Positions 8,895 through 17,840 of a stretch of 64,000 nt of DNA are shown here, piece after piece. The stretch comes from Pararhodobacter oceanensis (GTDB taxonomy: Bacteria > Pseudomonadota > Alphaproteobacteria > Rhodobacterales > Rhodobacteraceae): contig NZ_QDKM01000005.1 of NCBI RefSeq assembly GCF_003076755.1, positions 1 through 64,000 on the forward strand, in the 5' to 3' direction. Position 1 is the first letter of the stretch; each line of letters opens with the position of its first letter. Position numbers and translations under genes: made by a program. The notes under the pieces are model-generated. The model made no database searches, was not told the origin of the DNA, and was given only the letters and a program-made list of their open reading frames with translations.

Positions 8895-9055
8895 TCTGGC
8901 CCGTGGAAACCACGGGCCGCGCCCGACCCTCCCCCCGGGAGGGCGCATTGGTGATGCCCTTCACAGCGCAACCCACATCAATGCTTTGATGCGCAACACC
9001 CCGTTCCAAACACCCCAGCGCCCACCCCGGGGTCGGGCGCAGCCCTCCGCGCTTG
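8895..9055 (-). repeat. Dispersed element B, copy 1
   Basis: This gap contains no gene. It holds two perfect hairpins, GGCCCGTGG-AAA-CCACGGGCC (8898-8918) and CCCTCCC-CCC-GGGAGGG (8927-8943), then flanking sequence (GCGCAAC..CATCAATGCTTTGATGCGCAAC). The whole block matches, in reverse orientation, the repeats at 26.1-26.5 kb over roughly 150 bases. It starts 6 bases after the msrC stop, so it may also end that transcript. Confidence 0.7.
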
Positions 9056-9161
9056 ACTTAAACGCGCAGATTCAAACGCATGGGGCTTTGCCAAGACGCC
9101 GCAATCGGGCATAGGTTGAGGCAGGGCGCGGAGAAGCGCCCGTCAACATCCGGACAGATCC

Positions 9162-10517
9162 ATGACCACAGCCCCCGCGCACACCGGTTTTCTTCGCAAT
9201 GCACGCGCCGTTCTCGTGCTCGGCCTGCCGCTGGTCGGCAGCCATGTCGCGCAATTCGCGCTGCATGTGGTCGATACGGTGATGCTGGGCTGGTATTCGG
9301 TCACCGATCTCGCCGCCGGAGCCTTGGGCGCGACGGTGTTTTTCGTGTTTTTCACCCTCGGCTCGGGCTATGCCCATGCGGTGATGCCGCTGGTCGCCAC
9401 CAATGCCGCCGGTGACAATGACGCCGAGGTCCGCCGCGCCACCCGTATGGGAATGTGGCTGTCGCTGCTTTATGCGCTGATTGTGCTGCCGGTGTTCCTC
9501 TTCGCCTCGCCGATCCTTGGCGCGATGGGCCAAGACCCCGATGTCGCGCGATTGGGCGGCGCCTATATGTCGATGGTCGGCTTTGGCATTGGTCCGGCGC
9601 TCGTGGTGATGGTGCTCAAAAGCTACCTCGCCGCACTCGAGCGCACGCAGGTGGTGCTCTGGACCACGGTCGGCGCGGTGTTTGTCAATATCGGCATCAA
9701 TTACCTGCTGATTTTCGGCAATTTCGGCTTTCCCGAGATGGGTGCGCGCGGCGCCGCGATTGCCTCGGTGACGGTGCAGGTGTTCACACTGGTGATCCTG
9801 CTCGCCTATGCCGCTTGGCTGCCGGCGCTGCGCCGCTATCACCTGCTGATCCGCTTCTGGCGGCCTGACTGGCAGGCGCTGCGCATGGTGCATGTGATGG
9901 GCTACCCGATCGGGCTGGCGCTGCTGGCCGAGACCGGTCTGTTTGCCGCCTCTTCGGTGATGATGGGCTGGCTGGGCAAGGAAACGCTCGCCGCGCATTC
10001 CATCGCTCTCGAGATCACCGCGATGTTCTTCATGGTCCATCTGGGCCTGTCGAATGCGGGCACGGTGCTGGTTGGACGCGCCAAAGGCCGCGGCGATACC
10101 GAGGCGCTGCGCGCCGCCGCCCGCGCCTCACTGGTGTTGTCGCTGGGCGTGGCGCTGTTCACCGTGGCGGTCTATGTGATCTTTGCCGAGACTATGGTCG
10201 GGCTGTTCCTTAGCCCCGATGACCCCGAGCGCAGCTTTATCATCCCGCTAGGTATCTCGCTTCTGTGGGTCGCGGCGCTGTTCCAGCTGGCCGATTCAGC
10301 GCAGGCGATGGCGATGGGCTTTCTGCGCGGCATCCATGACACCCGCCAGCCGATGCTGATCGCGGCGGTGTCCTATTGGCTGATCGGCCTGCCCATCGGC
10401 TACGGGCTGGGCTTTTTGCTCGGGCTCGAGGGGGTCGGCGTCTGGTTCGGTCTGGTGACCGGCCTCACCGCCGCCGCGATTGCCCTGCATATCCGCTTCT
10501 GGCGTGCGATTGCCTGA
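9162..10517 (+). CDS. MATE family multidrug/metabolite efflux transporter
   Basis: 451 residues with twelve predicted membrane segments in two similar halves, typical of NorM-type MATE proteins (LPLVGSHVAQFALHVVDTVM in helix 1; GRAKGRGDTEALRAAARA between halves; GFLRGIHDTRQPM in the second half). Probably exports cationic drugs or metabolites in exchange for Na+ or H+. No strong ribosome site is visible; the ATG at 9162 gives the normal N-terminus. Stands alone between repeat B and a hairpin. Confidence 0.9.
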   Translation: MTTAPAHTGFLRNARAVLVLGLPLVGSHVAQFALHVVDTVMLGWYSVTDLAAGALGATVFFVFFTLGSGYAHAVMPLVATNAAGDNDAEVRRATRMGMWLSLLYALIVLPVFLFASPILGAMGQDPDVARLGGAYMSMVGFGIGPALVVMVLKSYLAALERTQVVLWTTVGAVFVNIGINYLLIFGNFGFPEMGARGAAIASVTVQVFTLVILLAYAAWLPALRRYHLLIRFWRPDWQALRMVHVMGYPIGLALLAETGLFAASSVMMGWLGKETLAAHSIALEITAMFFMVHLGLSNAGTVLVGRAKGRGDTEALRAAARASLVLSLGVALFTVAVYVIFAETMVGLFLSPDDPERSFIIPLGISLLWVAALFQLADSAQAMAMGFLRGIHDTRQPMLIAAVSYWLIGLPIGYGLGFLLGLEGVGVWFGLVTGLTAAAIALHIRFWRAIA

Positions 10518-10588
10518 AGGGATTGCGGTCACGTTGGATTTTTGGGGATAGGTCGCGCTGCACTCTCGTCTCGGCGCCGGTGACGGAG

Positions 10589-10619
10589 GCTGGCTGAACC
10601 GTCAAGGACGGTTGCCAGC
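10589..10619. terminator. Hairpin between the MATE gene and the DUF1127 gene
   Basis: GCTGGC-TG-AACCGTC, loop AAG, GACGGTT-GCCAGC: a 13-base-pair stem with a small bulge between convergent genes. No T run follows, so it is either a weak bidirectional terminator or a 3'-end-protecting structure. Confidence 0.45.
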
Positions 10620-10675
10620 GTCGTCACATCAGTCGTCTCGTCACATCGCGCCGAAGTGGCGCGCTGCAGTCTCGC

Positions 10676-10900
10676 TTAGGCGTATTCGGCAGCGGCTTGT
10701 TTCGCCACATCGGTGATATCCGAGCGCGACAGACCGATATCGGCCAGATCACGATCCGACAGCATCGAGAGTTCGTCAAAGACCTGACGGTAGGCTTGGT
10801 TTTGCTGCGCTTTGACGCGCATCCGCTCGCCGAACTGGCGCAGCGAGGCCATAATGCCGGTGTTGTGGTGGTGGTTGTGAAGAATATCTGTAGCAGACAT
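10676..10900 (-). CDS. DUF1127 family small protein
   Basis: 74 residues with the C-terminal DUF1127 signature (YRQVFDELSMLSDRDLADIGLSRSDI) and a His-rich N-terminus (HNHHHN). AAGGAG lies 6 bases before the ATG. Small arginine-rich DUF1127 proteins in alphaproteobacteria have been tied to RNA turnover and phosphate or stress responses; the long N-terminal variant seen here is less studied. Monocistronic. Confidence 0.85.
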   Translation of the reverse strand: MSATDILHNHHHNTGIMASLRQFGERMRVKAQQNQAYRQVFDELSMLSDRDLADIGLSRSDITDVAKQAAAEYA

Positions 10901-11083
10901 GTTTTGCTCCTTGCAGTTAAGTCAGGGTGGTTTACCCTTCCGTCTCTACATAGGCTTATGCTGCAGTTGCACAATAGCGCTGCGGCGCAATGCCGCTATG
11001 CGAGTCCCGCATGCCTGTTGGCGCTATCATCTGAATCGTTTCAACCGCTTGTTTGAAACGCCACGCCAAGCACCAGTCTCGCA

Positions 11084-11854
11084 CTAACCCCGCTCGACCG
11101 CGTATTTATACCGCAGCTGCGCGATCCCCTCGTGTTTGTCTGCCTTGCGCAGATCATCGAGCACCGTCTCGACATAGGTCATATGCGCCTCGGCGGCCTC
11201 GCGCGCGGCTTTCGGATCGCGCGCCTGAATCGCCAGATGGATCGCGCGGTGCTGCTCCAAAAGCGTGTCGCGGGTGGTGCATTGGCGGAACAATTGTTGG
11301 CGGTTATAGAACACACCGGCCTTGAGCAGATCGAACATCACCCGCATCGTATGCAGCATGACAATGTTATGGCTGGCCTCGATAATCGCCAGATGGAACT
11401 CGGCATCGAGCGCGGCTTCATCCGCCGCATGCTGGCGGAAATGCGCCTCTTCCATCTTGGAAAACACCGCTTCGATGACCTTCAGATCGGTCTCCGAACC
11501 AAACCGTGCCGCCCGCTCCGCCGCCATCCCCTCAAGATCGCGCCGGAAGGACACATAGTCGAACACCGCCTCGTCATGGGTGGCAAAGAGCTCGATCAGC
11601 GCCTTCGGAAAGGTCGATTGCAGCATATCGGCGACATAAACGCCGGACCCCGCCCGCGAGACCAGAAGTTCGCGCGCTTCCAGATCGGCAATCGCTTCAC
11701 GCAATGACGGCCTTGAGACGCCCATCCGCTCGGCCAGATCCCGCTCCGAGGGCAGCCGTTCGCCGGGGCGCAACAACCCGCGCAGGATCAACAGCTCGAT
11801 CTGACGCACAACGCCTTTGGCAAGCTTTTCTTGGTGAACGGGCTGAAACGGCAT
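11084..11854 (-). CDS. GntR-family (FadR/PdhR subgroup) transcriptional regulator
   Basis: 256 residues. Winged HTH at about residues 10-75 (RQIELLILRGLLRPGERLPSERDLAERMGVSRPSLREAI), then an all-helical FCD ligand domain with the metal-binding D/H pattern (AEFHLAIIEASHN; HRAIHLAIQARD). It belongs to the PdhR/LldR-like branch that senses small organic acids. The start at 11854 has GAGGAG just upstream. An inverted repeat lies 12 bases before the start, suggesting autoregulation. Regulated genes are not evident; the neighbours are not metabolic operons. Confidence 0.85.
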   Translation of the reverse strand: MPFQPVHQEKLAKGVVRQIELLILRGLLRPGERLPSERDLAERMGVSRPSLREAIADLEARELLVSRAGSGVYVADMLQSTFPKALIELFATHDEAVFDYVSFRRDLEGMAAERAARFGSETDLKVIEAVFSKMEEAHFRQHAADEAALDAEFHLAIIEASHNIVMLHTMRVMFDLLKAGVFYNRQQLFRQCTTRDTLLEQHRAIHLAIQARDPKAAREAAEAHMTYVETVLDDLRKADKHEGIAQLRYKYAVERG

Positions 11855-11866
11855 AACTCTCCTCGA

Positions 11867-11887
11867 TTGGTCAAAAGATATGACCAA
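11867..11887. promoter_or_regulatory. Inverted-repeat operator upstream of the GntR gene
   Basis: TTGGTCA (11867-11873), 7-base spacer, TGACCAA (11881-11887), a perfect repeat. The TGGTC/GACCA half-sites resemble those of FadR-type GntR regulators, although the spacer is longer than the usual site. Its position immediately 5' of the regulator's ribosome site suggests self-repression. Confidence 0.6.
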
Positions 11888-12006
11888 ACGCCCCCATCGG
11901 CAAGGTGATTTGCGCTGAAAAAAGGGGCCGGACGCAGCGCCCGACCCCCGATATTTCGCACCACCGCGCAGGCTTACAGCACGGTGTATCGCTCTGTGAT
12001 CCGACC

Positions 12007-12648
12007 TCAGCCGTTCGGGCGAATGGTGATCTCCACCCGGCGGTTCTGCGCCCGACCCGTTGCCGTGGTATTCGGCGCCACCGGCTGCGTCTGTCCGGCC
12101 CCGCGCGCGACCACACGGCGCGAGGGCACGCCCGAGGAAATCAGCACACCCGCCACCGAATCGGCACGCCGCTCGGAAAGGCTCTGGTTGTAGCCGGCGC
12201 TGCCGGTGCTGTCGGTATGGCCGGTGACCAAGACCACCGAGTCGGGATAGCGCTGCAGGTTGCCCGCAATCGCCACCAGATCGGCGCGCAGATCGCCGCG
12301 CAGCGTCGCGCTATCGGTGGCAAAGAGGATATCCTGCGGCATCGTCACCACGATTTCCGAACCGGTGTTGACCACGCCCACATCCGAGCCCACCGCAGCG
12401 CGTAATTCCGCCGCCTGCCGGTCCAGATGGCCACCGATCGCACCACCGGCAATCGCGCCAAGACCCGCGCCAATCGCCACTTCGGGCGCGCGTCCACCGC
12501 TGCCGGTTGCGGCACCCAGCAGACCGCCGATGGCCGCGCCGCTCAACATGCCGGTGCGCTCGCGGCTGTATTCGCCGGTGTTCGGATCGGTGCAGCCAGC
12601 AATCAATGCGACAGCGGCCAGAGCGGCAAAAGCCTTGGGTGCAAACAT
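12007..12648 (-). CDS. OmpA-family outer-membrane lipoprotein (YiaD-like)
   Basis: 213 residues. Signal peptide with lipobox ALIAGC near residue 20, a glycine-rich hydrophobic stretch (GAAIGGLLGAATGSGG..GLGAIAGGAIGG) as in glycine-zipper proteins, then a C-terminal OmpA peptidoglycan-binding domain (VVLVTGHTDSTGSAGYNQSLSERRADSVAGVL; GRAQNRRVEI). It likely tethers the outer membrane to peptidoglycan. The ATG at 12648 is chosen because GAGGAG is 9 bases upstream; the ATG three codons earlier abuts the site. Confidence 0.88.
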   Translation of the reverse strand: MFAPKAFAALAAVALIAGCTDPNTGEYSRERTGMLSGAAIGGLLGAATGSGGRAPEVAIGAGLGAIAGGAIGGHLDRQAAELRAAVGSDVGVVNTGSEIVVTMPQDILFATDSATLRGDLRADLVAIAGNLQRYPDSVVLVTGHTDSTGSAGYNQSLSERRADSVAGVLISSGVPSRRVVARGAGQTQPVAPNTTATGRAQNRRVEITIRPNG

Positions 12649-12789
12649 TAAATTCATCTCCTCGAGAATAGATTTCAAAGCACAGCCTATTCAATTGACC
12701 TGGGCATAGACAGGGTCAAGTGACCGCTGCGCGCCTCACGATCCTTTGATCGGCGGAAACCTGCAAGAGGCACCCGGCTTTGTCAGTCC

Positions 12790-13647
12790 TCAGGCGACAT
12801 CCGCCCGCGCCGCCTCATAGGCCAGCATCGCGCGTTTCACCGGCAGCCCCCAATGATAGCCGCCCAACTGCCCCGATTTCGCCAGCGCCCGGTGGCAAGG
12901 GATCAGCCAGGACACCGGATTGCGCCCCACCGCCGTGCCCACCGCGCGCATCGCGGTCGGGCGGCCAATCGCGCGGGCGATCTCGGAATAGGTGGTGACA
13001 TGGCCGCTCGGCACCTGCAGCAGCGCCTCCCAAACCTTAAGCTGGAACGGCGCGCCAATCAGATAGAGCGGCGCCGGTTCACCACTGGAGGCCGCGCCAA
13101 AGGCCGCTGCCACCCAGTCGCGCAACCGGTCGGGTGCCTCGACATATGTCGCCTTCGGCCAGCGCTTGCGCAGATCCTCAAAGGCGACCTCGGCCCCCAT
13201 ATCCGCAGCAAACCCCATGCCACAGAGCCCACGGCCGGTGCCCATGACAATCGCCGGACCAAAGGGGCTGTCGAACCAGCCCCAGTAGATCACCAACCCC
13301 GCCGCGCCCTTGGCATACTCCCCCGGCGTCATCGCCTCCCAGCGCAGAAACAGATCATGCAGCCGCCCGCCGCCCGAGAGCCCGGCCTCTTGCGCCGCAT
13401 CCAAGACGGTGAACCGCTCGGCCAGCAACCCCCGCGCGTGGTTGAGCGCCAGATACTGCTGATAGCGTTTCGGCGAGACCCCGACCCAACGGGTGAACAC
13501 CCGCTGAAAATGCGCCGCAGACATTCCCAGCCGGGCTGCCAGATCCTCCAGCGACAGCCGCGCCCCGCCCGCCGCATCCAGCTCCTCGATCGCCCGCGCA
13601 ATCACCCCGTAATGATAACCGCGCTCCGCCTCCGAACCCTCAGCCAT
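12790..13647 (-). CDS. AraC-HTH / O6-alkylguanine-DNA alkyltransferase fusion (Ada-like)
   Basis: 285 residues. An AraC-type HTH (residues about 15-100, LEDLAARLGMSAAHFQRVFTRWVGVSPKRY) is followed by an alkyltransferase domain with the acceptor motif PCHR (VSWLIPCHRAL) and the EVP-like loop LLQVPSGHVTTYSEIA. It lacks the N-terminal Ada zinc/phosphotriester domain, so it should repair O6-methylguanine but cannot sense methyl phosphotriesters in the classical way. The start at 13647 has GAGG 9 bases upstream; the longer reading translates repeat element A. Residue G in GGYHWGLPVKRAML is normal for the family. Confidence 0.88.
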   Translation of the reverse strand: MAEGSEAERGYHYGVIARAIEELDAAGGARLSLEDLAARLGMSAAHFQRVFTRWVGVSPKRYQQYLALNHARGLLAERFTVLDAAQEAGLSGGGRLHDLFLRWEAMTPGEYAKGAAGLVIYWGWFDSPFGPAIVMGTGRGLCGMGFAADMGAEVAFEDLRKRWPKATYVEAPDRLRDWVAAAFGAASSGEPAPLYLIGAPFQLKVWEALLQVPSGHVTTYSEIARAIGRPTAMRAVGTAVGRNPVSWLIPCHRALAKSGQLGGYHWGLPVKRAMLAYEAARADVA

Positions 13648-13681
13648 TCCGCTCACCCTCTGATCCATCTCCCTGCCCCCG

Positions 13682-13740
13682 TCATCTGTCCATAAATATC
13701 CTGGGGGAGTCGCGCGCCGCGCGGCGGGGGCAACGCCCCC
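13682..13740 (-). repeat. Dispersed element A, copy 2
   Basis: Core at 13682-13701 (reverse complement of GGATATTTATGG..CAGATGA) followed by hairpins, the outer one GGGGGC-AAC-GCCCCC (13726-13740). Here the element lies between two divergent genes, where a terminator is not expected. Confidence 0.8.
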
Positions 13741-13904
13741 TCTTCCCATCCTTCAGGGATACCACAGCCCCGCCTGCTGCAGCGACCCGTTTCCTGCGCA
13801 AATCTGCCACAGCGCCGCCGCCGCGCAACCAATGCGCGCATCCCCTCTGGACCAGACCACAACTTGCCGCCATGGTGGCCACATCCTGCAGTCTGGTGCC
13901 TGCC

Positions 13905-15125
13905 ATGCGTGTGTTGATTTCCTTCGCGGCCCTGTTTTCATCGGTGTTGATGCTGCAACTCGCGTTCGGCGGCGTGGTGCCGCTTGATGCGCTTTCCGGC
14001 GCTCTTCTGGGCTTTACCGGCGCGCAGATCGGCCTGTTGGGTTCGGCGCATTTTCTGGGGTTCTTTATCGGCTGCTGGTGGGCCCCGCGGCTGATGGGCG
14101 ATGTCGGCCATTCGCGCGCCTTTGCCGCCTTTACCGCCGCCGGCACAATCTCGATCCTCGCGCATATGATGCTGGTCGATCCCTGGGCCTGGACCCTGAT
14201 GCGGGTGATCTCGGGCATGGCCATCGCTGGTTGCTACACGATCATCGAGGCCTGGGTGCAGTCACGTGTCACCAATAAGACGCGGGGCCGCGCGATGGGC
14301 GTCTACCGCGTGGTCGATGTCTCGGGCAGTTTCGGCGCACAGTTGCTGATCGCCTTTCTCGAACCCGCAGTCTACCTGAGCTACAACCTCCTCGCCTTGA
14401 TCGCATGCGCCGCGCTGTTCCCGGTGCTGCTGACCAAATCCGCCGCCCCCGCCACCGGCACGGCCCCGCGCCTGCGCCCCAAACTGGCGTGGCAACGCTC
14501 GCCGCTCGGCGCCACGGGGGTGGTGGTCTCGGGCATCACCGGCGCCGCCTTCCGGATGGTCGGCCCGCTGTATGGCCTCGCGGTCGGGCTTTCGGCGGAC
14601 CGGATCGCGCTCTTCTTATCGGCCTATGTTTTGGGCGGCGCGCTGGCGCAGCTTCCGGTCGGCTATCTGGCCGATAAATACGACCGCCGCTATGTGCTGA
14701 TCGCCCTCTCGGCGGCAGCGATGCTCGGCTGCGCGGTCATGGCGATGGCCACGCAAGGCGGCGTGACACTGCTGTTTCTCGCCGCCGGTTTCTTTGGCGC
14801 CACCACCTTTCCGATCTACTCGATCTCCACCGCCCACGCCCATGACTTCGCCGCGCAGGACGAGCGTGTCGAACTCTCTGCCGCGCATATGTTCCTCTAT
14901 GCGCTCGGCGCGATTGCCAGTCCGGTGATCGCCTCGGCGCTGATCACCGGCTTCGGCCCCGGCGCGATGTTCGGCTTTATCGCATTGGCGCATCTGATGC
15001 TGATCCTGTTCGGCCTGCTGCGCATCCGCGCCCGCGCCGCACCCGAGGATCGCACGCGCTACGTCTATGCGCCGCGCACCTCCTTCATCATCGGACGGCT
15101 TTTGCGCCGCAAACCCGAGCGCTGA
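13905..15125 (+). CDS. MFS transporter (UMF2/YcaD-like)
   Basis: About 406 residues with twelve membrane helices. Typical MFS loop motifs: GFFIGCWWAPRLMGDVGH between helices 2 and 3, EAWVQSRVTNKTRGRAMGVYRVV after helix 4-5, and PVGYLADKYDRRYVL in the second half. Closest in pattern to YcaD-type permeases of unknown substrate. No clear ribosome site; an ATG at 13872 is the alternative start, but 13905 gives the usual MR.. N-terminus just before helix 1. Confidence 0.85.
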   Translation: MRVLISFAALFSSVLMLQLAFGGVVPLDALSGALLGFTGAQIGLLGSAHFLGFFIGCWWAPRLMGDVGHSRAFAAFTAAGTISILAHMMLVDPWAWTLMRVISGMAIAGCYTIIEAWVQSRVTNKTRGRAMGVYRVVDVSGSFGAQLLIAFLEPAVYLSYNLLALIACAALFPVLLTKSAAPATGTAPRLRPKLAWQRSPLGATGVVVSGITGAAFRMVGPLYGLAVGLSADRIALFLSAYVLGGALAQLPVGYLADKYDRRYVLIALSAAAMLGCAVMAMATQGGVTLLFLAAGFFGATTFPIYSISTAHAHDFAAQDERVELSAAHMFLYALGAIASPVIASALITGFGPGAMFGFIALAHLMLILFGLLRIRARAAPEDRTRYVYAPRTSFIIGRLLRRKPER

Positions 15126-15164
15126 GCCTTGCCCTTGGCCCCTCGCTTGGTGCAAGTAGACCCC

Positions 15165-15809
15165 ATGGCTGCGCAACTCGATTATCACACCATCCGCACG
15201 ATCTTTGAACGGTTTCAGGCGCAAAACCCCGCGCCCGAGGGCGAATTGGATCACACCAACGTCTATACCCTGCTGGTTGCCGTGGCGCTCTCGGCGCAAT
15301 CCACCGATATCGGCGTCAACCGCGCCACCGCCGAGCTGTTCAAAATCGCCGATACGCCCGAGAAAATGCTGGCACTCGGCGAAGAGGGTGTGATCGAGCA
15401 TATCAAGACCATCGGCCTTTACCGCAACAAGGCCAAGAATGTGATCAAGATGGCGCAGATGCTAGTCGATGATTTCGGCGGCGAAGTGCCCAACTCCCGC
15501 GCCGCGCTCGAACTTCTGCCCGGTGTCGGGCGCAAAACCGCGAATGTGGTGCTCAATATGTGGTGGGATTACCCCGCGCAGGCGGTCGACACCCATATCG
15601 AGCGTATCGGCAACCGCACCGGCATCTGCCCCGGCAAGAACGTCGTCGCCGTCGAGCGCGCAATCGAAGACCATATCCCCGTCGACTTCCAAAAACACGC
15701 GCATCTGTGGATGATCCTGCACGGCCGCTACGTCTGTAAAGCCCGCAAACCCCTTTGCGGCGCATGCGTGATCCGTGATCTCTGCCCATACGAGGACAAA
15801 ACCCTGTGA
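15165..15809 (+). CDS. nth: Endonuclease III
   Basis: 214 residues. Helix-hairpin-helix LPGVGRKTANVVL with the catalytic lysine, catalytic aspartate in AVDTHIERIGNRTG, and the C-terminal [4Fe-4S] cysteines with C-X6-C-X2-C-X5-C spacing (CKARKPLCGACVIRDLC). Removes oxidised pyrimidines and nicks the abasic site. The ATG at 15165 gives the standard length; a TTG at 15129 is a weaker option. The stop overlaps the GTG of the next gene (GTGA), so they are co-translated. Confidence 0.96.
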   Translation: MAAQLDYHTIRTIFERFQAQNPAPEGELDHTNVYTLLVAVALSAQSTDIGVNRATAELFKIADTPEKMLALGEEGVIEHIKTIGLYRNKAKNVIKMAQMLVDDFGGEVPNSRAALELLPGVGRKTANVVLNMWWDYPAQAVDTHIERIGNRTGICPGKNVVAVERAIEDHIPVDFQKHAHLWMILHGRYVCKARKPLCGACVIRDLCPYEDKTL

Positions 15810-16801
15810 CCCGTAAAACCTATCAAGTCGCCGGTATCGGCAATGCGATTGTCGATGTGATTTCGACCGTGGACGACCCGTTTCTCGAGCGGATGGAGAT
15901 CCACAAAGGTATCATGCAGCTCATCGAGCGTGAGCGTGCCGAGACGCTTTATGCCGCGATGGATGACCGGCAAGAGGCCTCGGGCGGCTCGGTCTGCAAC
16001 ACCATTGCCGGTGCCGGAGCGCTGGGGTTGAAAACCGCACTTGTGGGCCGTGTGCGCGACGATGACCTCGGGCGCTTTTTCGCCAGCGACACCGAACGCG
16101 CCGGCACCGCCTTCGTCAATCCGCCGGTTGCGGGTGGGGAACTGCCGACTTCGCGCTCGATGATTTTCGTCACCCCGGATGGCGAGCGTTCGATGAACAC
16201 CTATCTCGGCATCTCCGCCGAGGTCGGCCCCGATGATGTCGACGCCGCGGTGATGGCGGATACCGAGGTGCTGTTTCTCGAGGGCTATCTGTTCGACAAA
16301 CCCAAGGGCAAAGACGCCTTCCTCAAAGCCGCCCGCGCCTGCCGCACCGCCGGTGGCCGCGTCGGCATTGCGCTCTCGGACCCCTTCTGCGTCGACCGCC
16401 ACCGCTCGGATTTCCTCCAGTTGGTCGCCGAAGAAATGGATTACGTGATCGGCAACCAACAGGAATGGGTCTCGCTCTATCAGGTCAACACGCTAGACGA
16501 GGCGCTCGAACGCGCCGCCGCCGATTGCGAGATCGTGGTCTGCACCCGCTCGGGCGAGGATGTGGTGCTGATCCAGAACGGTGCCCGCGTCGAGGCACCG
16601 GTCCATAAGGTGGTGCCGGTCGATGCCACCGGCGCTGGCGATCAATTCGCCGCCGGTTTCCTTTACGGGCTGGTCAAAGACCTGCCGCTCGAGACCTGTG
16701 GCCGCATGGGCTGTATCGCCGCCGCCGAGGTGATCACCCATCTCGGCGCCCGCCCGCACCGCGATATTCTGGCGCTGTTCAAAGCCGAAGGGCTGGTCTG
16801 A
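15806..16801 (+). CDS. Adenosine kinase (PfkB family)
   Basis: 331 residues. N-terminal [24 protein letters not shown] near residue 60, and the C-terminal PfkB signature [16 protein letters not shown] with the catalytic aspartate. The pattern is that of alphaproteobacterial adenosine kinase-type sugar kinases, phosphorylating adenosine to AMP with ATP. GTG start overlapping the nth stop by 4 bases. Confidence 0.88.
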   Translation: MTRKTYQVAGIGNAIVDVISTVDDPFLERMEIHKGIMQLIERERAETLYAAMDDRQEASGGSVCNTIAGAGALGLKTALVGRVRDDDLGRFFASDTERAGTAFVNPPVAGGELPTSRSMIFVTPDGERSMNTYLGISAEVGPDDVDAAVMADTEVLFLEGYLFDKPKGKDAFLKAARACRTAGGRVGIALSDPFCVDRHRSDFLQLVAEEMDYVIGNQQEWVSLYQVNTLDEALERAAADCEIVVCTRSGEDVVLIQNGARVEAPVHKVVPVDATGAGDQFAAGFLYGLVKDLPLETCGRMGCIAAAEVITHLGARPHRDILALFKAEGLV

Positions 16802-16859
16802 ACCCACTTGCAGCACACCCCGCGCTTGCCCATATAATTACCCAATCACGGAGGGCTGG

Positions 16860-17756
16860 ATGGGCTACGTCAAAACCGGAATACTGATGGCCGCGATGAC
16901 CGGGTTGTTTCTCGGCATGGGCTATATCTTGGGCGGTGCCACCGGCGCGCTGATTGCACTGGCAGTGGCGGCGGGGATGAACGCCTTCGCATGGTGGAAC
17001 TCGGACACGATGGTCTTGCGCATGCACAACGCGCGCGAAGTTGACGCCCATACCGCGCCCGAATTGCAAAAGATGGTGATGGATCTGGCGCGCAACGCCG
17101 ATATGCCGACGCCCAAAGTCTATATCATCCAGAATGACCAGCCCAACGCCTTTGCCACCGGCCGCAACCCCGATAATGCCGCCGTCGCCGCCACCACCGG
17201 TCTTCTCGATCGCCTCTCGTCGGAAGAGGTCGCTGCGGTGATGGCCCATGAGTTGGCGCATATCCGCAATTACGACACATTAACGATGACCGTCACCGCA
17301 ACCTTTGCCGGTGCGATCTCGATGCTGGCCAATTTCGCCATGCTCTTTGGCGGCGGGCGCAACCGGCAGAACCCGATTGCGATGATCGCGATGATGATCC
17401 TCGCGCCTTTGGCCGCCGCGCTGGTGCAGATGGCGATCTCGCGGTCGCGCGAATACGAGGCTGACCGGATCGGCGCCGAAATCTGCGGCAACCCCTTGTG
17501 GCTCGCCTCCGCCTTGCAGCGCATTCAGGGTTTCGCCAGCCAGATCGATAACGCCAGCGCCGAGCGCAACCCCGCCTCGGCGCATATGTTCATCATCAAC
17601 CCGCTGCACGCGTTCAAACGCGACAAGCTGTTTTCGACCCATCCGGCGACCGAAAACCGCGTCAAAACGCTCGAGAAAATGGCCGCTGAGATGGGCGTTC
17701 AATCTGCCCCAAGCCGCAGCAGCCGCAGGCCGGATCGCTCCGGCCCGTGGTCCTAA
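16860..17756 (+). CDS. htpX: Membrane zinc metalloprotease HtpX
   Basis: 298 residues. Two N-terminal membrane helices (residues 5-45), zinc motif HELAH in [14 protein letters not shown], two further helices near 150-185, and the third-ligand region [12 protein letters not shown]. HtpX degrades misfolded inner-membrane proteins with the active site in the cytoplasm. GGAGG 5 bases before ATG. A C-terminal Ser/Arg-rich tail is typical of alphaproteobacterial members. Confidence 0.95.
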   Translation: MGYVKTGILMAAMTGLFLGMGYILGGATGALIALAVAAGMNAFAWWNSDTMVLRMHNAREVDAHTAPELQKMVMDLARNADMPTPKVYIIQNDQPNAFATGRNPDNAAVAATTGLLDRLSSEEVAAVMAHELAHIRNYDTLTMTVTATFAGAISMLANFAMLFGGGRNRQNPIAMIAMMILAPLAAALVQMAISRSREYEADRIGAEICGNPLWLASALQRIQGFASQIDNASAERNPASAHMFIINPLHAFKRDKLFSTHPATENRVKTLEKMAAEMGVQSAPSRSSRRPDRSGPWS

Positions 17757-17779
17757 GCGTCCACCGCGCATTTGCCCCG

Positions 17780-17840
17780 TCATCTGTCCATAAATATCCC
17801 GGGGGTGAACTCGCAAAGCGAGTGAGGGGGCAGCGCCCCC
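17780..17840 (-). repeat. Dispersed element A, copy 3
   Basis: Core at 17780-17799, then hairpins ACTCGC-AAA-GCGAGT (about 17808-17822) and GGGGGC-AGC-GCCCCC (17826-17840), which runs into the stop codon of the CoA-transferase gene. Located between convergent genes, so it could end both transcripts, but there is no clear T run. Confidence 0.8.
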
